NCBI GenBank assembly: GCA_905214735.1
Contig: CAJMNI010000021.1
Coordinates: forward strand, 1-38,523
Source of the DNA: an uncultured bacterium
GTDB taxonomy: Bacteria; Bacteroidota; Bacteroidia; Bacteroidales; Muribaculaceae
Direction: 5' to 3'
Length of the DNA: 38,523 bases
Shown here: in pieces, positions 7,446 through 15,138 of the stretch
Position numbering within the stretch: position 1 is the stretch's first letter
Layout of the letters: each line of letters begins with the position of its first letter
Program-made: the position numbers and the translations under genes
Notes under the pieces: model-generated
The model's input: the letters and a program-made list of their open reading frames with translations, nothing else
Told to the model about the DNA's origin: nothing
The model's database searches: none

Positions 7446-8228
7446 ATGGAAAAAGATATAGAAATCGACGGACTGAAGATGCGTTATGACGAGACCGGTC
7501 CGGAAAGCGGCCGGCCTGTCGTGCTGATGCACGGCTGGGGGTGTCAGCATTCCACGGTGAGGTCGATTGCCGCCCCGCTCGAAAAGGGGATGCACGTATA
7601 TAACCTTGATCTTCCCGGACATGGATCCTCCGCCGAACCGCCCGAGGCGTGGGGTGTGGAGAAATACACCGAATTTGTGGAAAAATTCATCGACCGTCTC
7701 GGACTTGACGATCCTGTGCTGATAGGCCATTCGTTTGGCGGACGCATAGCGATCCTGATGGCCTCGCGGCGCCCGATAACGAAGATGGTGCTCGTCGACG
7801 CCGCCGGCATAAAACCCCGGCGCAAACCGAAATATTATATGAAGGTTTATTCCTTCAAGCTCGCCAAGAAGCTTCTCCCCCTGCTGCTCGGTAAGGAGCG
7901 TGGGGAGGCGAAGATTCAGGAACTTCGGGGAAAGACCGGTTCTGCCGACTATCGCAACTCTTCGCCGATGATGCGCGCCGTGATGAGCCGCTGCGTCAAC
8001 GAAGACCTGAAGCATGTGATGCCATCGATCAAGGCCTCTACACTTCTCGTTTGGGGCGAGAAAGATACCGCCACGCCTCTCAAAGATGCCAAATATATGG
8101 AAAGCCATATAAAAGACGCCGGTTTGGTATCCTTCCCCGGCTGCGGCCATTATAGCTTCCTCGACAATCCGATAGGATTCCGCGCCGTGATTCAGGAATT
8201 TTTTAAAGATGAACTTTCTCGGCGCTGA
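7446..8228 (+). CDS. Alpha/beta-fold hydrolase
   Basis: Cytoplasmic serine hydrolase of 260 residues with no signal peptide. The oxyanion-hole HGWG motif is at 29-32, nucleophile Ser96 lies in GHSFGG, the acid is probably in WGEKDTATP (about residue 210) and the base His in CGHYSFLD near the end. A cap region spans about 125-190. Reaction and substrate cannot be read from the sequence. The gene is 61 bp upstream of the MurF-like ligase on the same strand. As I recall this pairing recurs in Bacteroidales genomes, which hints at a role near cell-wall precursor metabolism; that is inference. Confidence 0.87.
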   Translation: MEKDIEIDGLKMRYDETGPESGRPVVLMHGWGCQHSTVRSIAAPLEKGMHVYNLDLPGHGSSAEPPEAWGVEKYTEFVEKFIDRLGLDDPVLIGHSFGGRIAILMASRRPITKMVLVDAAGIKPRRKPKYYMKVYSFKLAKKLLPLLLGKERGEAKIQELRGKTGSADYRNSSPMMRAVMSRCVNEDLKHVMPSIKASTLLVWGEKDTATPLKDAKYMESHIKDAGLVSFPGCGHYSFLDNPIGFRAVIQEFFKDELSRR

Positions 8229-8289
8229 AAAGAGATGACGCTAAGAAAGTGATAAAAATGCAATATAACGCACATTTATACTAAAATAT

Positions 8290-9888
8290 ATGTTAGCCTA
8301 CGCAATAGTGATCTACGCCATCTGCGGGATCTACATGGTGCTTAACTTCAAGCACGACATCCAGATGTTTCAGCAGAACAGTTACCGGATTCCGAGATTC
8401 TGGAAATGGCTCCGTCCGAACATACTCAATTCCTGGCGTCTTGTTGACATTGCCTGCCTTCTGCTGATGGTCGGCATGCTGGCCTACGATGCCTTTGCCG
8501 CGCTGGCAGTGGCAATCGTGGCCGTGGTGAAGATCGCCATGATCCTTAAGAAAAAATATAAGAAACCGCTGGTGATGACCCGGCGGGTGTGGCGTCTTTA
8601 CTCCCTCATAGCTCTGCTTGCCGTCGGCGCGGTAGTGGCTGTGGCTCTTCTCACCCGCGTCAATGGTATTTATCTTTATCAGTATAGTGGATTGGCGCTC
8701 ACGGTTTCGACCGCGTTGCTGCTCTGCATCTTCTCGTGGGTGCCGATGCTGATTGCCGACATCATCCTTATTCCGGTGGAGAAGATGATCCAGCAGCGCT
8801 ATATCAACGATGCGAAGCGCATCTTGCGCTCTATGCCCGATCTGACGGTTGTCGGCATCACCGGCAGCTACGGCAAGACCAGCACGAAACATTATCTCAC
8901 CCGTATCCTAAGCGAAGAATTCGACGTGCTGATGACTCCCGGTTCGTTCAACACTCCGATGGGAGTCGTTAGGACAGTGCGCGAGCATCTGAAGCCATAC
9001 AATCAGATTTTCGTCTGCGAGATGGGTGCCAAGCAGCGCGGCGATATCAAGGAGATTTGCGATATCGTGCATCCGCAGATGGGCATCATCACCGCAGTAG
9101 GTCCGATGCATCTCGAATCGTTCAAGACAATCGACAATGTCTGTGCCACTAAGTTTGAGCTTGCCGACGCGCTTCCGGCCGACGGTGTGGCCGTGATCAA
9201 CAATGACTTCGCACCCTGCGCTGCCCGCCAGGTGGGCAACACCCGCTCGCTGCGCTACGGCGTGACAAATCAGAAAGATACCGACTATCGCGCCGTCGAC
9301 GTGAAATATACCCCTTCTGGCACATCTTTCACTGTCGAAGGCCCCGACGGACTCAGCTTTCCGGTGTCGACACGATTGCTTGGCGAATGCAATGTTTCCG
9401 ATCTTCTGGCTGCGATAGTGATTGCTTTAAAACTCGGCGTGACGCCCGAAAAGATCCGTTATGCGGTGGGAACTATCGGCCAGGTGGAACACCGCCTCAG
9501 CATGAAGCAGACACCCGGCGGGGTGACAATTATCGATGATGCCTTCAATTCGAACCCGGCCGGTTCGAAGATGGCCGTTGATGTCTTGGCTCAGTTCACC
9601 GGCGGCAAGAGGATTATAGTAACTCCCGGCATGATCGAACTCGGCAGCGAACAGGAGAACCTCAACCGCGAATTCGGTAGATATGTCGGCGAACATGTAG
9701 ACGTTGCCATCGTGGTAGGGGAATATAACCGCGACGCCATAGTCGGCGGCATCAAAGAGACCGACTTCCCGGAAGAGAACCTCCATATAGTCGACAGCTT
9801 CAACGAGGCTCAGCAGACGCTCTCCTCAATCCTCAAGCAGGGCGACACAGTCCTCTATGAAAACGACCTCCCCGACACCTTCAAGTAA
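8290..9888 (+). CDS. Membrane-anchored MurF-like Mur ligase
   Basis: Mur ligases join an amino acid or peptide to a UDP-sugar-linked substrate with ATP. MurF adds D-Ala-D-Ala to UDP-MurNAc-tripeptide. Residues 1-165 are unusual: several hydrophobic segments (about 2-20, 52-85, 103-122, 134-160) make a polytopic membrane domain. From residue 185 a Mur ligase follows, with P-loop GITGSYGKTST (189-199), FVCEMGAKQRGDIKEI, then GPMHLESFKT and VEHRLSMK in the middle domain and TIIDDAFNSNPAG at the linker. At 532 residues it is about 80 longer than soluble MurF. It may be the cell's MurF or a paralogue acting on a lipid- or membrane-linked substrate; the window does not decide. It overlaps the next gene by one base. 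Confidence 0.85.
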   Translation: MLAYAIVIYAICGIYMVLNFKHDIQMFQQNSYRIPRFWKWLRPNILNSWRLVDIACLLLMVGMLAYDAFAALAVAIVAVVKIAMILKKKYKKPLVMTRRVWRLYSLIALLAVGAVVAVALLTRVNGIYLYQYSGLALTVSTALLLCIFSWVPMLIADIILIPVEKMIQQRYINDAKRILRSMPDLTVVGITGSYGKTSTKHYLTRILSEEFDVLMTPGSFNTPMGVVRTVREHLKPYNQIFVCEMGAKQRGDIKEICDIVHPQMGIITAVGPMHLESFKTIDNVCATKFELADALPADGVAVINNDFAPCAARQVGNTRSLRYGVTNQKDTDYRAVDVKYTPSGTSFTVEGPDGLSFPVSTRLLGECNVSDLLAAIVIALKLGVTPEKIRYAVGTIGQVEHRLSMKQTPGGVTIIDDAFNSNPAGSKMAVDVLAQFTGGKRIIVTPGMIELGSEQENLNREFGRYVGEHVDVAIVVGEYNRDAIVGGIKETDFPEENLHIVDSFNEAQQTLSSILKQGDTVLYENDLPDTFK

Positions 9889-10172
9889 TGTCTGATTCAC
9901 GCTCAAAAGTAAATTTATCTAATTATTGGGAAAATTTTGCCGGCAACGGACTGCTTTCGCGCAGTGTCGTTGTCGGCATTTCCATTATCGTAACACTCTA
10001 TTTTGCCCTTGAACTGGGCGAATATCTGAGAGAATTATTCAGTCCTGACATCAATGATTTCGGCTATTCGGAGCTGATGATAAATTACCGGGACGGTTTC
10101 GTGCGCCGCGGATTGCTCGGCGAAGTTATCCGGTTCTTTAGCGGGCCACGGGAATTTCTGTTATCATTGTGA
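9888..10172 (+). CDS. Polytopic membrane protein, N-terminal fragment (frameshifted)
   Basis: This frame shares one base with the end of the MurF-like gene (TAATG), so it is translationally coupled. It encodes 94 residues: a transmembrane helix (about 28-44) and the motif MINYRDGFVRRGLLGEV, then ends abruptly. The next frame, open from about 10142, continues with strongly hydrophobic sequence (GISVIIVIQTICVGALVFV), so the two parts look like one gene broken between about 10130 and 10150. I have seen a similar RDGFxRRGLLG element in uncharacterised polytopic proteins of surface-polysaccharide type, but cannot assign a function. Confidence 0.6.
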   Translation: MSDSRSKVNLSNYWENFAGNGLLSRSVVVGISIIVTLYFALELGEYLRELFSPDINDFGYSELMINYRDGFVRRGLLGEVIRFFSGPREFLLSL

Positions 10173-11182
10173 TTCAGACGATATGCGTGGGAGCTCTGGT
10201 ATTCGTGATCTGTTATTTCTTCCGGAGATTCTACAAGATGGATCTCAACTGGTGGATCATCGCCTCGCCTCTTCTTTGCGGCACAGCTTTTTTCTTCATC
10301 AGAAAAGACTGGATGCTATATGCTTTGCTGATTGGCATCTGTTCGCTTCTGAAAAATGACAATCCTGGAAGAAAACGGGGAGCGATTGCCTTAGTTCTTG
10401 CAATAGTCGGTCTGTTAACCCATGAAGCCTTTTTCTTCTGGGGTATTCCGGTTGTGATTCTGGCGCTGGTCAGGAATAAAACAACTCGAACGGAAGGAAT
10501 CGTCGGGCTGGTGATTTTTGCGGTCATCTTTGCAATGACGTGTATTTTCAAAGGCTCGGAGGAACAGGCCCGGATGATTGTTGAGAGTTGGAAAGGATTT
10601 CCCGGTTGTGAGAATGTAGCTTTTGATCCGCGCAACAGTCTCGGAGCATTGGGGTGGGATCTTGAGGATACTGTCCGTATGCATATAAGACGGAATTTCA
10701 GCAACGGTTATCCGCTGTGGTTTGTGGCTCCGTTGCGCCTTTTCGTTGCGCTGTTTGTATATTATTTCCTATCCAACTTTCTCTTTACGTTCAGACGGAA
10801 TAACTCCAACGCAGCGGATTCAGAAAAAACGAGTTTCTCTGCGCTGTTGCTTTGCAATTTCGTGTGCATGATCCCGATGTTTATGTTTCTCAGCAACGAC
10901 TGGGGGAGGCTTTATCAGTATGTGGCAATCAGCACGTTTGGCGCCTATATCACGCTAAGCCGCGTGAAATTTCTGAGTCTGTTCCCGGAGAAAGTGCTTG
11001 TTGGCGTTGCGAAGTTCAACAGTTGTCTTGAAAAAATAGCTAAGCCGAAAGCCTGGCTCATGACTGTAATGTTGCTCCTGATGACGGTAAGACCATGGCA
11101 TTTCTCTCCTGAATTATACCCCGAACGAACGATTATCGGTTCGGTCATCATCCGCGTCGCGAGATTTTTTTCGCTGTTATGA
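10169..11182 (+). CDS. Polytopic membrane protein, C-terminal fragment (frameshifted)
   Basis: The open frame actually extends back to about 10142; 10169 is only the first possible GTG start. It encodes about 337 residues with eight or more hydrophobic helices (near residues 3-17, 28-43, 48-58, 71-100, 113-126, 190-210, 228-243, 293-306) and short loops. Together with the preceding fragment it would make a protein of about 430 residues ending the hydrolase/MurF-like operon. Function unknown; an O-antigen polymerase-like or lipid-sugar role is possible from topology and neighbours only. Its third-position composition is more AT-rich than the MurF-like gene. Confidence 0.6.
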   Translation: MIQTICVGALVFVICYFFRRFYKMDLNWWIIASPLLCGTAFFFIRKDWMLYALLIGICSLLKNDNPGRKRGAIALVLAIVGLLTHEAFFFWGIPVVILALVRNKTTRTEGIVGLVIFAVIFAMTCIFKGSEEQARMIVESWKGFPGCENVAFDPRNSLGALGWDLEDTVRMHIRRNFSNGYPLWFVAPLRLFVALFVYYFLSNFLFTFRRNNSNAADSEKTSFSALLLCNFVCMIPMFMFLSNDWGRLYQYVAISTFGAYITLSRVKFLSLFPEKVLVGVAKFNSCLEKIAKPKAWLMTVMLLLMTVRPWHFSPELYPERTIIGSVIIRVARFFSLL

Positions 11183-11265
11183 CAGCTTCCAGTCGTGAGA
11201 TTTCCCTGATATTTGCGAGAAATATGAAAAATATGGAGAAAATCTCAAGAAAATGCGGAGAAAAT

Positions 11266-11297
11266 TTTGCAGGGTTAAGAAAAATTTTTAACTTTGC
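11266..11297 (+). promoter_or_regulatory. Promoter of tRNA-Ala
   Basis: TTTG followed by 19-20 nt and TAACTTTG matches the Bacteroidetes promoter consensus. It lies about 40 nt before the mature tRNA 5' end, leaving a short leader for RNase P removal. Confidence 0.7.
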
Positions 11298-11338
11298 AAC
11301 GCAAAGCAAAGGAAATAGCCTTTAATTGATTTGCAACC

Positions 11339-11412
11339 GGGGCATTAGCTCATCTGGCTAGAGCGTTTGACTGGCAGTCAAGAGGTGACGAGTTCGAGTC
11401 TCGTATGCTCCA
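11339..11412 (+). tRNA. tRNA-Ala, anticodon GGC
   Basis: A complete 74-nt cloverleaf can be drawn: acceptor GGGGCAT/ATGCTCC, D stem GCTC/GAGC, anticodon stem TTTGA/TCAAG around loop CTGGCAG (anticodon GGC, reading GCC and GCU), T stem ACGAG/CTCGT with loop TTCGAGT, and discriminator A. Acceptor position 3:70 is a G-U pair, the main identity element for alanyl-tRNA synthetase, which confirms Ala. CCA is not complete in the DNA (the next bases are CAAG), so it is added by the tRNA nucleotidyltransferase. Confidence 0.97.
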
Positions 11413-11424
11413 CAAGAATAAAAG

Positions 11425-11470
11425 AGCATTGAAAATCAATCTGTTAGATTGTAATTTTCAATGCTTTTTT
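11425..11470 (+). terminator. Terminator after tRNA-Ala
   Basis: A long hairpin (AGCATTGAAAAT with ATTTTCAATGCT, plus inner CAATCT/AGATTG) is followed by T6. It starts 12 nt after the tRNA, so the tRNA is a single-gene transcript. Confidence 0.9.
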
Positions 11471-11484
11471 CGTTTGTTTAGTTT

Positions 11485-11506
11485 GTTTTGTGCACGTTTT
11501 GTGCAC
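11485..11506. repeat. Two tandem 11-mers containing GTGCAC
   Basis: GTTTTGTGCAC occurs twice in direct tandem about 70 bp after tRNA-Ala. Each copy carries the palindrome GTGCAC. No gene is associated. It could be a protein-binding site or a remnant of an element integrated at the tRNA. Confidence 0.5.
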
Positions 11507-11572
11507 GCTGCTGATGCTCCGGGTGTGTCGGATATAGAAGGCCGTATTACTGAGGCTGGCAGTTGAAGCAGA

Positions 11573-11696
11573 GGGAAACCCGCTTCGGGGTTTATGGATT
11601 TGGATTGGTGGGCCGTGGGTTGACTCGAAAAGGGCACAAGGCCCTTTTCTCGCTAACCCCTGGTTTCCGAGATGCAGCCCGCTTCGGGGCTGGTCG
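11573..11696 (+). repeat. Three-hairpin interspersed repeat, copy 1
   Basis: About 124 bp with three dyads: AAACCC-gcttc-GGGGTTT, a central composite stem (GGGTT/AACCC, a 5x5 internal loop, then GAAAAGGGC/GCCCTTTTC), and CAGCCC-gcttc-GGGGCTG. It is followed by degenerate direct repeats of CGGACGACTGCC (11701-11755) and TGCGGAA (about 11850-11885). It lies between the tRNA-Ala terminator and a GNAT gene. Three further copies are in this window (14771, 15139, 20769). Confidence 0.85.
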
Positions 11697-11700
11697 TGCC

Positions 11701-11755
11701 GGCGGACGACTGCCTGACGGACGACTGCCAGATTGTGCTGGCGGACTACTGCATC
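11701..11755. repeat. Degenerate CGGACGACTGCC direct repeats
   Basis: Three near-copies of a 12-mer (CGGACGACTGCC twice, then CGGACTACTGC) follow directly after repeat copy 1. The remainder up to the next gene at 11900 holds TGCGGAA-like repeats and no coding signal. Confidence 0.5.
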
Positions 11756-11899
11756 GTTTGCTACGGAGAATAAAGAATATCTGGTTATAGGGGCTTGTGA
11801 GAATAAAAGAATATTACGGACGTTAAAATTAATAGGATGTTCCTGAGGAATCCTTGCGGAATGCTTTGCGGAACGCCTGCGGAAAATTAATTGTTTACC

Positions 11900-13171
11900 A
11901 TGAATCCGGCTGAACTGAAAAACAAAATGAAGTCGCTCTGGAGGGATACCTTCCATGATTCCGACGCCTATATAAATCTCGTTTTTGACAATTATTTCAA
12001 CCCCGATCTGCTCGAATATGAGGAGATGAACGGGGATGTCGTGGCAGGCCTTCTCGGCGTGCCCTACAGCTTCGGTAATTCCGACCGGCAGGTGAGGGGG
12101 CTTTACCTTTGCGGACTCGCCACCAAGCCACAATACCGCTCGCGCGGCATCATGACCAGGATGCTTGCCCGCATAAATGAGAAGGCCCTCAAAGCGGGTT
12201 TCGCATTCACGTTTCTGATCCCCGCCGACGCGGGTCTGAGAAAGTATTACAAGGACCGCGATTACGTCAATGCCTTCTATCGGATTGTGGATAATTATAC
12301 ATCTCTCCACGATTTCGACCGCGAATATGATTCGATTCTTCTTGAACAAAAGGAGAAGGTTTCGACCCTCAAAAGGAAGTATTATGAGTCGTTGCAAACT
12401 GGTAAAATCAGTATAGATTCGCGCGATGATGATACAATGTTGCAGGTCGGAAAATTGATTGAATCGAAGGAAAAAGGTCAGCTCGACCTGCGGATTATCC
12501 ACTCGGAAAAGGATATTGCAGCGCTGATGGAGGAGGCCTTGGTGAGCAAAGGTATGATTTATTATGTCAAATCGCAGTCGGGCGTGGTGACGGGAGCCGC
12601 TTTCGTCGACCCTCGCGACAAGTCGGAAATCGACATTACCCGTATCTTTTATAATGATCAGGGAAGCAAATATAAATTGCTCGACAAGATCAAGCGCGAC
12701 AATCCCGACAGCGCTCTCCAGCTTTTCATCTCGTCGGTGGAGATGGATAGAAAGGCATTGTGGATGCGAACATACGGTTCGTATCTGCCGGAGGCGCCTC
12801 AGGCCGGTGCGATTTCGATGACGGAAAGGGTTTATTCCCTTGCAGCGCATGCGAGAGTATATGGAATGGCCCGAATTTTGAATATTCACGAGATTTTAAA
12901 ATTTCAAGCCGAGGGGCGGAAGGAATTGAAATATTCGATTCTCATGAAAGGGGATGATCCCTACGTTGTGGAGCTCATTAAGGTGAGAGATGGCAAGGTT
13001 GACGTGAAGAATCTTACATACGACCAACTCGACGACTGGCAGGCAGTGAATGTGATGTCACAACGTCAGATCGGGGAGATCCTCTTCCGTCGCCATGACA
13101 CCGACAATGTCATCACCGACGCACTCGGTATGCCGTCGGTCTGCGCATCGGCATCCTTGCTGCTTGACTGA
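11900..13171 (+). CDS. GNAT-family acetyltransferase with C-terminal extension
   Basis: Residues 1-130 form a GNAT acetyltransferase domain: LYLCGLATKPQYRSRGIMTRML carries the acetyl-CoA loop (QYRSRGIM) and the following FLIPADAGLRKYY fits the end of the fold. The remaining 290 residues contain a second region with GNAT-like features (MIYYVKSQSGVVTGAAFVDP, near 220-240) and a sterol-carrier-like tail, so the layout recalls Eis-type multi-domain acetyltransferases; this is moderate evidence only. Substrate unknown. The ATG at 11900 is chosen over an in-frame TTG three codons earlier. It stands alone between two repeat-rich non-coding regions. Confidence 0.8.
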   Translation: MNPAELKNKMKSLWRDTFHDSDAYINLVFDNYFNPDLLEYEEMNGDVVAGLLGVPYSFGNSDRQVRGLYLCGLATKPQYRSRGIMTRMLARINEKALKAGFAFTFLIPADAGLRKYYKDRDYVNAFYRIVDNYTSLHDFDREYDSILLEQKEKVSTLKRKYYESLQTGKISIDSRDDDTMLQVGKLIESKEKGQLDLRIIHSEKDIAALMEEALVSKGMIYYVKSQSGVVTGAAFVDPRDKSEIDITRIFYNDQGSKYKLLDKIKRDNPDSALQLFISSVEMDRKALWMRTYGSYLPEAPQAGAISMTERVYSLAAHARVYGMARILNIHEILKFQAEGRKELKYSILMKGDDPYVVELIKVRDGKVDVKNLTYDQLDDWQAVNVMSQRQIGEILFRRHDTDNVITDALGMPSVCASASLLLD

Positions 13172-14060
13172 GTCGGTAAGTTTGCATCTCCCGCCTGTCA
13201 TTGCTCACTTGCCGCTTTTGGTGAGATAGGGAAGTGGGTGATAATCGGATGTGGGATTCACTTAGAGTCTAAAAGATTGCTATAAGCGAAGAATATATAA
13301 TAAAAATGGTCAAAAAGCCCGGATTCATGCGAATTCGGGCTTTTTTATGCCCTGATTTTCTAATTGAAGTCATGACGGGAGGCTGTTTGCGATTGTTTAA
13401 GTATCAGTAAATAAGGATGTTGGGTTGCAATTTGATGTGAATTAAGCGTCTGAGAATTGAATGAGAATCAGGAAACGGGAGATTGCACGGGAATTTTGCA
13501 ATTTGAATTTACAAATTCAAATTTTGCATTCCGGAACTGATGGGGGAGTTGTTGGTTGAAGAGCGGTCAAAATTCAAATTGGTCAAATTGGAACATTGGA
13601 AAATTGCTCCCTGGGTGATAAAACCAGAGATTGCAAATCTAAACTTGCAAATGGTAATTTGAGAATGTAATTGTAAAAGAGCGGCGCAAAAACCTTCCTA
13701 AGCCCTGTTTCAAATGTGAACGGATTGCATTCGGAATTAGCGATAAAAGGATCGTAAATTTGCGTTTAAACGCTGTTTAAATTTGCAAAATATTAGTTTA
13801 ATATTTATTAGTATTTAAGGTAATAGGTTGAAATATAATGGTATAGCAATATTAGCTAAAGTGAAATGTAAGAAACGGAAAGATTGGGGTTGGCGGTTGA
13901 AGTAGACCGGAGGATATCATTGTAAGTGGCGTATTATGTGGAAAATGGAGGTGTTGTTGAAGCGTCGGTTTAAGATTTGGAATTTGCGTTTCTGAGGTGC
14001 TTTTGCAGGATGTAAATCGCTGTTTACAGATTGGATTCGGTTTATTAATTGCAATTTTAC
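13172..14060. other. Long AT-rich non-coding region
   Basis: About 890 bp without a convincing gene on either strand. It is clearly more AT-rich than its neighbours. It holds a terminator (13312-13346), a perfect 11-bp inverted repeat (AATTTGAATTT, 2-nt spacer, near 13500-13525), repeated AATTTGCA-like words, and the 12-bp palindrome GCGTTTAAACGC at 13762-13773. Open frames on the minus strand here have low-complexity translations and no family features. Confidence 0.6.
13312..13346 (+). terminator. Bidirectional-looking terminator
   Basis: AAAAAGCCCG pairs with CGGGCTTTTT, with an inner ATTC/GAAT stem, and T6 follows on the plus strand. The A run on the other side would let it act in both directions. 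It lies 140 bp after the acetyltransferase stop, so it ends either a long 3' UTR or a small RNA encoded in between. Confidence 0.75.
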
Positions 14061-14091
14061 TTTGCAATTTGCAAAATTAATATTACATTTG
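14061..14091 (+). promoter_or_regulatory. Promoter of the XRE regulator
   Basis: TTTG (14061-14064), 19 nt, TACATTTG (14084-14091): an exact Bacteroidetes consensus promoter. It overlaps the upstream in-frame ATG at 14062 and so fixes the gene start at 14122. Confidence 0.75.
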
Positions 14092-14121
14092 CATATTGAA
14101 TTTGAAAATCGAAACAGGCTA

Positions 14122-14634
14122 ATGGAAGAGTATAATGTGGCAATTCGTCTAAAAGGCTTCATCGAGTCGCAGGGTTTGACCAATTCCCAGTTTGCCGACC
14201 GATGCGGCATACCCCGCCCCTCTCTCTCCCAACTTCTGACCGGGCGCAATAAAAAAATCAGCGACGTACTGGTCGGCCAGATTCATCACGCCTTTCCGAA
14301 GCTGTCGGTTCTCTGGCTTATGTTTGGCGAGGGAAATATGCTGGTTACTGATCAGAGTGAAGCTGCTGCTCCTGCAGGTGACGGTGAAATGTCGATCGAT
14401 TTTCAAAATTTCCCCACCGATTCCTCGGAATATGAAAAATATCGCGCTCAGAACGGCTTAAATGCACCCAAGGAGGGGCTCTCAGCCCGCATAAATACTG
14501 GGGTTCCGGATGATTTGAGAATCGCGGAACTGGAGCGTCAAATAGAGAAAATGCGCAAAAATCCGAGGAAAGTGTCGCATATCACGGTCTATTACGACGA
14601 TTCTACCTTCGAGACGTTCTATCCTCGGAGGTAA
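14122..14634 (+). CDS. XRE-family helix-turn-helix regulator
   Basis: A 170-residue DNA-binding protein. Residues 5-65 are a lambda-repressor-like HTH (LKGFIESQGLTNSQFADRCG, then IPRPSLSQLLTGRNKKISDV), ending in the PKLSVLWLMFGEGNML turn common in Bacteroidales regulators of this kind. A linker and a short coiled segment (IAELERQIEKMRKN) lead to a C-terminal strand pair KVSHITVYYDDSTFETFYPR. The start at 14122 is preferred because an exact promoter lies immediately upstream and the 20 residues upstream translate from promoter sequence. Partner and target genes are unknown. Confidence 0.85.
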   Translation: MEEYNVAIRLKGFIESQGLTNSQFADRCGIPRPSLSQLLTGRNKKISDVLVGQIHHAFPKLSVLWLMFGEGNMLVTDQSEAAAPAGDGEMSIDFQNFPTDSSEYEKYRAQNGLNAPKEGLSARINTGVPDDLRIAELERQIEKMRKNPRKVSHITVYYDDSTFETFYPRR

Positions 14635-14770
14635 CGGGGCGATTGTAAGGGAAAGTCGGAGATCTCCAAAATATCAGAGCTATAAGAACTATCCGAGCTG
14701 TCAGCGTATGTCTGACGGCTTGCAGATGGTATATGCCTGTCGTTAGGAAGATGGTGTATGCTGGTCGGAA

Positions 14771-14888
14771 GGGAAACCCACTTCGGGGTTTATCACTTTT
14801 GATTGATGGGCTCCGGGATGACTCGGTTGGGCACAGCCCAACCTTGCTATCCGGGGTTACCGAGATGCACCCCCGTCGGGACTGGCCG
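14771..14888 (+). repeat. Three-hairpin interspersed repeat, copy 2
   Basis: Same order as copy 1: AAACCC-acttc-GGGGTTT, a central stem CCGGGAT/ATCCGGG with conserved internal loop (GACTC opposite TTGCT) and inner stem GGTTGGGC/GCCCAACC, then a weaker third dyad. The outer and inner stems differ from copy 3 at both partners, so pairing is kept. It lies downstream of the XRE gene. Confidence 0.85.
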
Positions 14889-14905
14889 GCCTATTCTATT
14901 TTTTT

Positions 14906-14942
14906 GAGGTTTCGAGAAGCAGCCCCGTTGGGGATGGACGGC
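14906..14942 (+). repeat. Extra copy of the repeat's 3' module
   Basis: TCGAGAAGCAGCCCC-gtt-GGGGATGGACGG repeats the third-hairpin end of copy 2 a second time, 20 bp further on. It suggests module duplication or a relic of another copy. Confidence 0.6.
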
Positions 14943-15138
14943 TTTTTGAGGTTTGCGAGAATCGCAAATTCTGAACAGATAGCCATACTTTTTCAAATAT
15001 TCGATTCTCGTGAAATTCCTCTTTTTTTGATGTTTTTCGGGGGATTTTGATTCGCTGTTATGGATTTCTGACTAAAATGTATAATAATCTATTTCTTGGA
15101 ATAAATATTGATACTTAGTCTTGGGTGGCCTGGCTGGA

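Noticed and set aside
10130..10175. Programmed ribosomal frameshift in the membrane protein
   Set aside because: No slippery heptamer or downstream pseudoknot was seen; mutation or sequence error explains it more simply.
11444..12889. 481-codon minus-strand open frame opposite the two-part GNAT gene
   Set aside because: It spans the tRNA terminator, repeat copy 1 and the antisense of a well-supported gene; its translation is His/Arg-rich without domains.
14062..14121. 20-residue N-terminal extension of the XRE regulator
   Set aside because: The extension is translated from an exact promoter, so the start at 14122 is preferred.
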